Assembly: GCA_943912835.1 (NCBI GenBank) | Contig: CALTVJ010000094.1 | Location: forward strand, 1 to 5,323 | Origin: an uncultured Porphyromonas sp. | GTDB lineage: Bacteria > Bacteroidota > Bacteroidia > Bacteroidales > Porphyromonadaceae | Length of the DNA stretch: 5,323 nt | Direction of reading: 5' to 3' | Part shown: positions 1 to 5,323 of the stretch, one piece after another | How positions within the stretch are numbered: position 1 is the stretch's first letter | How the letters are laid out: each line of letters starts with the position of its first letter | Program-made: the position numbers and the translations under genes | Notes under the pieces: generated by a model | The model's input: the letters and a program-made list of their open reading frames with translations, nothing else | Database searches by the model: none | What the model was told of the DNA's origin: nothing

Positions 1-2
1 AC

Positions 3-494
3 AAGGAGAGCAAGGTTATCCAGAACACGGTGGGCAATATCTTCTCGGGGCAGGTCGTAGGCGAAACAGCTAAAACCCTCAGCGAACGCTTCGGCAAGGT
101 CTTGCAACAGCGACAATCCATCAGCATCAACCGAAACGACCGTTCAACATCCATCTCAACACAACTCGATAGCCTCATACCTGCCAGCAAAATATCTAAC
201 CTCACCCAGGGGATGTTCGTCGGAGCGGTCTCCGATAACTTCGATGAACGCATCGAGCAGAAAATCTTTCATGCAGAGATTGTCGTCGATGTTGCCAAGG
301 TTTCTGCCGAAAGCAAGGTCTATGAGCCTATACCCATCATTGCCGAGTTCACAAACAAAGATGGCTCCGATAATCTCTCTGAGACTATCGAAGCCAATTA
401 TAAGCGTGTCAAGCAAGAGGTGCTAAGCCTTGTGGAGACCGAGATTGAGCGGATCAAGGCAACGCCCGAGCTAGCTCATCTGATTAAGGAGTAG
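3..494 (+). CDS. mobC: Conjugative coupling protein MobC/TraG (VirD4-type), C-terminal part
   Basis: This is the 3' end of a type IV coupling ATPase, the inner-membrane protein that recruits the relaxase-DNA complex to the mating channel. The reading frame is open from the left edge, so the GTG at position 30 is an internal valine and the true start lies outside the window. The 163 visible residues resemble, from memory, the C-terminal part of Bacteroides MobC proteins: a GNIFSGQV stretch, then ETAKTLSERFGK, a run of Ser/Asn-rich residues (QSISINRNDRSTS), and the segment LIPASKISNLTQGMFVGAVS, followed by a charged, probably helical tail. The Walker A and B motifs must lie upstream and are not visible. 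It runs convergently into the SusD-like gene, overlapping its end by 11 bp, with no hairpin terminator apparent. Family assignment is fairly secure; the exact element (CTnDOT-like or other) cannot be told. Confidence 0.82.
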   Translation, partial: KESKVIQNTVGNIFSGQVVGETAKTLSERFGKVLQQRQSISINRNDRSTSISTQLDSLIPASKISNLTQGMFVGAVSDNFDERIEQKIFHAEIVVDVAKVSAESKVYEPIPIIAEFTNKDGSDNLSETIEANYKRVKQEVLSLVETEIERIKATPELAHLIKE

Positions 495-1989
495 AGCTTA
501 AAGGGAGAGGGAGTCTTAGGCTTGTGGGGAGCTGTCTTCCTCTGGGGGTACGTGCTTTAGAGAGTGGAACAAAAAGCACCTGCGTACCACCCTGTACCTT
601 ATTTGGGTAAAAGCCTGTACGGACTATGTCATAACCTAGTTTCATTTCTAGAACCAACTCTCTGAAGCGTTCAAGCCAAACCTCTTGTAAGAAAGCTTCT
701 GTTCCCAAAGCGATCAATTCAGCCTTTGCTTCATCTCTGTTTAGATGTGGCATAGCTCTCAATCTTACACTGAGGAGTGCTTCCACAGCTTCCTCGCGCA
801 CTGTACCTTCGGACTCTGTCAGAGCCTCGGCAAACATAAGCAGTAGCTCTGCATAGCGGTACACTCCAAGCTGATTCGTACTGGGGGCGGAGAGTTGCTC
901 TCCCTCTCCTCTCAGCCAAAAGTAAGGAGCAGGGTTAAAGACTTCAAATATGGTCTTATTTCCGTCTTGTACTTTGAAGAAGGAATGGAAGAACTGTCTA
1001 TCTTTAGCTCGTATGTCCTCCTCTACATATAGCGACTGAAAAAGCTTGCTAGGCTCATAGGCATTAAAGGCAACAGTGGTCTTCACATTACTCCATCTTT
1101 TTGCTTTGCTTGGGAAAGCAAATAGAGCCCTTGACCCACCTCCCTTTGCTTGCCAAGTGTGTAGATACTCTTGATCCATTGGGTTCTGGCGCAACTTATT
1201 GTAGGCGGATAAATCTTCACTGGCTCCATGCCCTGTAAGTTGAAACTTCCCTGACGTTAAAATAGGTCTTAAGATAGCGACAACTTCTGTCCACTTACTT
1301 GATCGTAGTGGTAAACCACTCATCTGCATGTAAACTTCAGCCAAAAGAGCTCTGGCTATGAAGCCACTAATTCGATATTTATTCTCTATGAATGTTTTGT
1401 GTGGTAACCGAGCAATAGCATCTTGAAGATCCTTAATAACCAAAGAATAAAGAGCAGACTCTGTAGCTAATGTTGAGCTAGAGCGAGCTTCAGGATGAGC
1501 ACCAAAGGTCCTAAGTAGAGAAAAGCGATTAAGAGCTCGGAAAAACTTAGCTTCTCCTTGTAGCTTCTCTCGCTCTTGGATATTTACGGACTCACTAGCG
1601 TTTATACGTGCGATAATGGTATCGGATTGCTCGATAGCAATGAAATAACTTGTGTATAGCTTTTTGCTCAGCTCTTGTACTTCTATGCCTTCTAGTTTCC
1701 CTTGATGTAGGTCAGGATAATAGCCCTCGCTCGCCTCACTCTCGATAAGTCCAGAGAGATAAGCAGACCAAGCTAAAGGGAGACCATCTTTAGCATCTGT
1801 CTCTAGAGCGATAGAAGGATAGCCTAAATAATACAAAACATCGACTGCAGCTTGTGCTTCCTCTTTATTCTGATAGGCATTTTGTTTCTGAGGATGTGTC
1901 TCCTCAGAGATTCGCTCTTTCTCGCAAGCCCACAAAAGGCTACAAAAGATGACTAGACAAGAGCTTTTAATGAATGTACTTATTTGCAT
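484..1989 (-). CDS. SusD/RagB-family nutrient-binding outer-membrane lipoprotein
   Basis: This 501-residue protein is a SusD/RagB-like surface lipoprotein; the family binds glycans, peptides or other nutrients and closes over a SusC transporter. A lipoprotein signal ends in LLWAC, with Cys22 as the lipidated residue. The next residues are E-K-E-R, a Lys-Glu pair like those described in Bacteroidota surface-export signals. Family hallmarks are the helical stretch GEAKFFRALNRFSLLRTFG (145-163), YRYAELLLMFAEAL (377-390) and ERFRELVLEMKLGYDIVRTG (440-459), all typical of the TPR-bearing SusD fold. Length is normal for the family. The ATG start follows an AT-rich leader with no Shine-Dalgarno, 14 bp after the barrel gene, so it is the last gene of the operon. 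No SusC gene is present in the window, which is unusual. The C-terminus (about 484-501) is Leu/Pro/Ser-rich and its final codons overlap the end of the coupling-protein gene. Substrate unknown. Confidence 0.9.
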   Translation of the reverse strand: MQISTFIKSSCLVIFCSLLWACEKERISEETHPQKQNAYQNKEEAQAAVDVLYYLGYPSIALETDAKDGLPLAWSAYLSGLIESEASEGYYPDLHQGKLEGIEVQELSKKLYTSYFIAIEQSDTIIARINASESVNIQEREKLQGEAKFFRALNRFSLLRTFGAHPEARSSSTLATESALYSLVIKDLQDAIARLPHKTFIENKYRISGFIARALLAEVYMQMSGLPLRSSKWTEVVAILRPILTSGKFQLTGHGASEDLSAYNKLRQNPMDQEYLHTWQAKGGGSRALFAFPSKAKRWSNVKTTVAFNAYEPSKLFQSLYVEEDIRAKDRQFFHSFFKVQDGNKTIFEVFNPAPYFWLRGEGEQLSAPSTNQLGVYRYAELLLMFAEALTESEGTVREEAVEALLSVRLRAMPHLNRDEAKAELIALGTEAFLQEVWLERFRELVLEMKLGYDIVRTGFYPNKVQGGTQVLFVPLSKARTPRGRQLPTSLRLPLPLSSTP

Positions 1990-2003
1990 GCGTAAATGAT
2001 ATT

Positions 2004-3698
2004 CTAAAATGAGAAACTATAGGCAATTTGGCTTGTTAGAGAGGAGCTTTTTACGACCTGTGTATTGTGAGAAGAACGACTTTGATAAGATAAACTAGCA
2101 TTTAGGCTGTGTCTCTTGAGGAAGCGATAACTCGCTTGATAGCGAAGGTTGAATATACTGGCCTGTAGTACACCTTCATCACGTGTTTGATTATAAGATA
2201 ATGTTAGCCCCATAGTCATCGTATCTTTCAGAAAACGCTTGTTTAGGTTAAGCATGGGACCAAAGGTGAACATATTCTTACGAAGAGCGTAGTTGTTACT
2301 TCCATTGACTCCAAGGTTTATAGCAAGCTTGAGTGCCGAAAAATCAATACTGTAGTTGCCTGATAAGTTAAGAAAGCGGGTAAGCTTACCTGGCATAATG
2401 TATCTTCCCTGCTTATCTGCTCCTTCCTGATAACCTAAGCTTGCCGAGAAGCTATGGTTTTGTGTTTCACTTTTCTTGACCTGCCAATTCATGTTAAGGT
2501 CAATACTGTTGTTAAGTTGTACAAAGTTCAGCGTATCAAGATTTTCATAGGGCATCTGTTGGTTGATATAATCAAAACTTGATTTGATATTGCGATGCCC
2601 CTGAAAGCTTGATGCAGAGAGCGATAGTGAGAAACGCTCGCTGGGCGTAAAGCCGATATTGGCTGAGCCGACAAAACGCTTATTTTTTTCCCTCTTATTA
2701 TCAGAGAGATCATCTCGTTGTACACCACCACTAAGGGCTAGACTTAGTTTATCCGAGAAGAGGCTACGACTGTAATTGATGGTTAAGTTTTCGTAGTCGT
2801 TATTGAAATAGTAAGCTCCTAGAGTTTCGTAATCTGGGCTGATGCGCTCATAAGCAAGACCGATATTATTCTTCAGTAGTGTATAATTAAGCTCAGTCTT
2901 AAAAGCATGATAAGTCTTACGAGCATTGGTTCGGAGGTCTTCTTGCATCAAACTAAACCCATACTCAAAAGACCATTGCAGGTTCTTGATAAGGCTAAGC
3001 CCTCCTTCTACACCGACAGCAAGGTTGGCTTTGGGGCTAAGTCCGAGAGCATCAGCATCAAAAGAGATGACACCAGCTTTATCCTTGGCTGTAAACACAG
3101 TACCTCCAACGAAGAACTTATTTCCATTATAGCGACTTTTGAGACCATAGCCCCAACGTTCGTAGCTTGGTCTAATACTCGGCAGCTCGGGGTTGAAGTC
3201 AACCCGACGCAATAAACGACCTCCCATTGCAGAGATTTGCCACTTCCCTGGGGTCAGTTCTAGACCTAGCCCTGTGAACTGATGACCACTCATCGTATAG
3301 GGGCTAAAGCTCATAGACACATCCCCAATATGTGCTTTGATCCACTTATACGATGGGTGCAGGCTGAGTCGATTAGGAAGCGTTGGATAGCTAAACTTAG
3401 AGCCGTAGTTGTTGAGGTTAAAGGACAAGGGGATATTAAAGAGCTCATACACGGAGATATTGACTGCTCCTGTCAGCTGATAAGTAAAGTTTTGCCGTGC
3501 TTGCTGTGGCTTGGCAGAAAAGTAAGACACACTCGTCGAGATACTACCACTGATTTTGATGGGCTTTTTCTTCCTGAAGCTCATGACCTCCTCGATGTTC
3601 ACATTCTGAGCGCTCAAACTTGACGATACTGCTAGCATCGTTGTAGCAAAGAAGAGAGAGAGGGCTATAGAAGAATATGTTCTTAAAACACGCAGCAT
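2004..3698 (-). CDS. Outer-membrane beta-barrel protein of unrecognised family
   Basis: This is a predicted outer-membrane barrel of 564 residues. A signal peptide (1-30) has Arg residues, a hydrophobic core and a likely signal peptidase I site at SLSA/QN. The rest is dense in alternating hydrophobic/polar strands with many Tyr, Asn and Ser, and the chain ends SQIAYSFSF with a terminal Phe, as expected for a BAM-inserted barrel. A distinctive segment at about 113-164 (KWIKAHIGDVSMSFSPYTMS, then GHQFTGLGLELTPGKW) looks like a family signature, but I cannot attach it to a named family. It is far shorter than SusC (about 1000 residues), and I see neither a plug domain nor a TonB box. I chose the ATG at 3698 because it gives a standard signal peptide after an AT-rich leader, 16 bp past the upstream stop. 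An in-frame GTG at 3722 would add 8 residues and overlap the upstream gene by 8 bp. It lies between the PKD lipoprotein and SusD genes, suggesting one complex. Role: porin, transporter or scaffold, undecided. Confidence 0.85.
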   Translation of the reverse strand: MLRVLRTYSSIALSLFFATTMLAVSSSLSAQNVNIEEVMSFRKKKPIKISGSISTSVSYFSAKPQQARQNFTYQLTGAVNISVYELFNIPLSFNLNNYGSKFSYPTLPNRLSLHPSYKWIKAHIGDVSMSFSPYTMSGHQFTGLGLELTPGKWQISAMGGRLLRRVDFNPELPSIRPSYERWGYGLKSRYNGNKFFVGGTVFTAKDKAGVISFDADALGLSPKANLAVGVEGGLSLIKNLQWSFEYGFSLMQEDLRTNARKTYHAFKTELNYTLLKNNIGLAYERISPDYETLGAYYFNNDYENLTINYSRSLFSDKLSLALSGGVQRDDLSDNKREKNKRFVGSANIGFTPSERFSLSLSASSFQGHRNIKSSFDYINQQMPYENLDTLNFVQLNNSIDLNMNWQVKKSETQNHSFSASLGYQEGADKQGRYIMPGKLTRFLNLSGNYSIDFSALKLAINLGVNGSNNYALRKNMFTFGPMLNLNKRFLKDTMTMGLTLSYNQTRDEGVLQASIFNLRYQASYRFLKRHSLNASLSYQSRSSHNTQVVKSSSLTSQIAYSFSF

Positions 3699-3714
3699 AG
3701 ATATAAATTTATAC

Positions 3715-5055
3715 TTATTCACCTAATCGTTTTTCTATCTTGACATCTGCAAGAATGTATGATTGAGCTCCTCCCTCAACGAAATCCTTAACTCTAATGA
3801 TACCCCTACGACCATCTGAGGTTCTAAACAGAATGAAATGTGGTTTCTGAACTTTGGTGAAGTGTCTTCTACTCGGCTCAGCCCACTGAGTAAAGCGGGA
3901 AAGGGCTTGTACATTGTTCAGAGCTTCGAAGTCATCATCACTAAGCTCAATACCCAAAGCCGAGGGACTATTGATGAAGGTCGTGGCTGTTGCATGCGTA
4001 ATAGACGGAAAAGCATTCGCTCGTGCCTCCAGTGGAGAGAAGAAGTAACAGTAGCTGAATGAAGAGTTTAAGGCAAAGAAGCCGAAGTCGATACTTGCCC
4101 CTAAATTCCCTTGTGTGATACGCTGAGAGGTCAACACACCACCTAAGCGAGAGGAGTAGAAGCAACCAATGCTGTTCTTGGCTTCGTTAATCCCAAACTT
4201 GAGGTCTTGCTGAGAGACGAGACCACTGTTGGGTTTGATAGTTAAGGTCTTCTCAACGACCTTATCCTCCTTGCCGTTGCTAGCAATGAGCCGTAGTTGA
4301 TAAGTACCCGAACGCTCAAAGCGTATAGTTGTATGCTCATCTGTAGCTCCCTGGATGCTAGCCCCCTCGCACACCCAGCGATAGCTAAGCCCACCTGTGG
4401 TAAGGTTCTTTGTCTCCAATGTCAAGGGTGCCTCCCAGTCTTGGTCAACAGCAATAGGTTCATAACTGAAGTCTGCCTGCATAGGGGCTTGTAACGTGAA
4501 GCTCTTGCTCAGCTCCTCATAGCGACTGCCATTGAAAACCTTTAGATGAATATGATGTGTACCTCCATCAGCAAAAGTAACCGCAGAAGGATATGGTTCT
4601 GTTGATGAACTGGGGTTACCGCCCTCAAAAGTCCACTCATAGCGACTACCTCCTCGACTCTTATTGCTAATAGACACTACTCCTGGAGCAATATCGTTGA
4701 CAGCAATAGCATAGTCGAAGTCAATACTCATCGCAGAGTCCACACGGATAACCTGTTCGCTGATGCGCTCCTCAACCGCATTCCATACACGCAAGCGAAT
4801 CTTATGCTCACCAGCCTCTGTGAAGGTGACAGACTCGGGAGTTTTCTCGCTGGAGCTGGCTGGCACGCCACCCTCAAAGGTCCACTCATACTCGTCCGCT
4901 CCATAACTATTGTTCTGTAGCTTGACCGTGACCGGAGAGGTCTTATCCTCTCCAATCGTAACCTCAAAGGACGAAGCAATGGGCACTGAAGTCTCTTTGA
5001 GGCATGAGGAGAGGTACAACAGTATTGTGGCTGATAAGAGTAATCGCCAAAACAT
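3715..5055 (-). CDS. PKD-domain surface lipoprotein with unknown C-terminal domain
   Basis: This is a 446-residue lipoprotein and the first gene of the operon. The signal MFWRLLLSATILLYLSSC puts the lipidated Cys at 18; the next residues L-K-E-T again carry Lys-Glu at +3/+4, hinting at surface export. Three PKD/Ig-like beta domains follow, at about 30-105, 112-189 and 195-273. The first two share the core YEWTFEGG and the third has YRWVCEG, each followed by a TF/RF...G.H/Y..L.V/A turn typical of PKD repeats. Residues about 280-446 form a separate domain (starts LKFGINEAKNSIGCFYSS, ends in an IIRVKDF...ILADVKIEK strand pair) that I cannot assign. PKD modules usually act as spacers or binding units, so the C-terminal domain may be the functional part. 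I chose the ATG at 5055; an in-frame TTG at 5064 adds three residues. The leader is AT-rich without Shine-Dalgarno. A consensus promoter lies just upstream. Ligand unknown. Confidence 0.85.
   Translation of the reverse strand: MFWRLLLSATILLYLSSCLKETSVPIASSFEVTIGEDKTSPVTVKLQNNSYGADEYEWTFEGGVPASSSEKTPESVTFTEAGEHKIRLRVWNAVEERISEQVIRVDSAMSIDFDYAIAVNDIAPGVVSISNKSRGGSRYEWTFEGGNPSSSTEPYPSAVTFADGGTHHIHLKVFNGSRYEELSKSFTLQAPMQADFSYEPIAVDQDWEAPLTLETKNLTTGGLSYRWVCEGASIQGATDEHTTIRFERSGTYQLRLIASNGKEDKVVEKTLTIKPNSGLVSQQDLKFGINEAKNSIGCFYSSRLGGVLTSQRITQGNLGASIDFGFFALNSSFSYCYFFSPLEARANAFPSITHATATTFINSPSALGIELSDDDFEALNNVQALSRFTQWAEPSRRHFTKVQKPHFILFRTSDGRRGIIRVKDFVEGGAQSYILADVKIEKRLGE
4622..4890 (-). repeat. In-gene duplication of PKD core, two copies
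   Basis: The 20-bp segments 4622-4641 and 4871-4890 are identical at 19 of 20 bases. They encode the same PKD core (YEWTFEGG) in domains two and one of the lipoprotein. They lie 249 bp, exactly 83 codons, apart, which is one domain length, so the pair marks a tandem in-frame domain duplication. The third domain keeps the fold pattern but has diverged in sequence. Confidence 0.6.
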
Positions 5056-5183
5056 ACTCAACAAAAATTTAATATTATATAGAATTATTTAAAACAAAGA
5101 TACATTAGACTTTACCTCCTGACAAGTTGAGAACTAAACCTCTTACTCCCAAATTAGGCATACTCTTCCTGATACTCTGTCAT
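5056..5183. other. Intergenic region with operon promoter and a short direct repeat
   Basis: This gap between the right-edge frame and the PKD lipoprotein gene holds the predicted promoter and AT-rich leader (5056-5094 is almost entirely A/T). Upstream of the -33 element the heptamer ATACTCT occurs twice, at 5160-5166 and 5172-5178, 12 bp apart. This could be a regulator site but is short enough to be chance. No clear terminator hairpin for the upstream gene was found. Confidence 0.5.
5095..5126 (-). promoter_or_regulatory. Bacteroidota-type promoter of the three-gene operon
   Basis: On the minus strand TATCTTTG (5095-5102) matches the Bacteroidota -7 consensus TAnnTTTG exactly. CTTG at 5123-5126 supplies the TTG of the -33 element, with a 20-nt spacer, inside the known 19-21 range. 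Transcription would begin near 5088-5091, giving a leader of about 35 nt, very AT-rich, before the ATG at 5055. It sits directly ahead of the PKD lipoprotein gene. No such spacing is available between the operon genes, so this is probably the main promoter for all three. Confidence 0.7.
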
Positions 5184-5323
5184 CTATTTTTCCTCCTCGG
5201 AGTTCAACCATACTCCATCCTTTTTGAGGTAAACAATGGGCTCTACCGTAAACTCAAAGCCTTCCACCGGGAGGCGCTCTTCCCAGATATCAGTCATTTC
5301 GCTTTCTTTAGCTTTATACCTCG
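5184..5323 (-). CDS. C-terminal end of an unidentified protein (partial)
   Basis: A minus-strand frame enters from the right edge and ends at a TAG at 5184-5186. The visible 46 codons begin RYKAKESEMTDIWEERLPVE and end KKDGVWLNSEEEK. The peptide is rich in Glu and Lys, soluble in character, with no membrane segment. An internal ATG at 5297 could alternatively start a 37-residue protein. The frame has no stop up to the edge, and its composition looks coding rather than random, but I do not recognise the family. It lies 129 bp upstream of the operon on the same strand. The separate promoter in between suggests it is not part of that operon. Confidence 0.45.
   Translation of the reverse strand, partial: RYKAKESEMTDIWEERLPVEGFEFTVEPIVYLKKDGVWLNSEEEK

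Noticed and set aside
468..477. Perfect palindrome GAGCTAGCTC near the end of the coupling-protein gene, considered as a terminator or operator.
   Set aside because: It has no loop and no T-tract, and lies within coding sequence.
2907..3623. Several open frames on the plus strand opposite the barrel and PKD genes, the longest 113 residues.
   Set aside because: They are antisense to convincing genes, have no recognisable domains or signals, and their composition follows the opposite-strand codons.
2004..3698. The barrel as a truncated SusC TonB-dependent receptor.
   Set aside because: It has its own signal peptide and C-terminal Phe, so it looks complete, and no plug domain, TonB box or carboxypeptidase-like N-terminal domain is visible.
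1029..4650. The short string ATAGCGACT recurs in several places on the plus strand.
   Set aside because: It is the reverse complement of AGTCGCTAT, the codons for Ser-Arg-Tyr, recurring in different genes; codon preference rather than a dispersed repeat.
5085..5120. A perfect AGGAGGT (5114-5120, minus strand) 8 nt before an ATG encoding a six-residue peptide MYLCFK, resembling a leader peptide.
   Set aside because: It lies across the -33/-7 region, so it would be upstream of the predicted transcript start, and Bacteroidota make little use of Shine-Dalgarno sequences. Probably chance.

Overview
The window looks like a stretch of Bacteroidota DNA (Bacteroidales, with a Porphyromonas/Bacteroides flavour). 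The reasons are a SusD/RagB-family surface lipoprotein, a Bacteroides-type MobC coupling-protein tail, lipoprotein signals carrying a Lys-Glu pair just after the lipidated cysteine, AT-rich leaders in place of Shine-Dalgarno sequences, and a promoter matching the Bacteroidota consensus (TTG, 20 nt, TAnnTTTG). No RNA gene, CRISPR array or insertion sequence was seen.

Layout, left to right. Positions 3-494 (+) hold the last 163 codons of a conjugative coupling ATPase of the MobC/TraG/VirD4 type, cut by the left edge. This suggests that the window lies in or beside an integrative conjugative element or other mobilizable element. It meets, tail to tail and with an 11-bp overlap, a three-gene operon on the minus strand. 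Transcribed right to left, the operon encodes a lipoprotein with three PKD-like domains and a C-terminal domain I cannot place (3715-5055), an outer-membrane beta-barrel of an unrecognised family (2004-3698), and a SusD/RagB-like lipoprotein (484-1989). The genes are 14-16 bp apart with the starts chosen here. A well-formed promoter precedes the first gene at 5095-5126. At the right edge is the 3' end of another minus-strand reading frame (5184-5323), product unknown.

How the genes may work together: all three operon products carry export signals that would place them at the outer membrane, two as lipid-anchored and probably surface-exposed proteins and one as a barrel. SusD-like proteins normally act as the lid of a SusC TonB-dependent transporter, but no SusC gene is in this window. 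The middle gene is about half the size of SusC and has no plug domain that I can see. The operon therefore reads as a surface-binding module that either borrows a SusC from elsewhere or uses a different barrel. The substrate cannot be told from the sequence. Beside a conjugation gene, it may be cargo of a mobile element.
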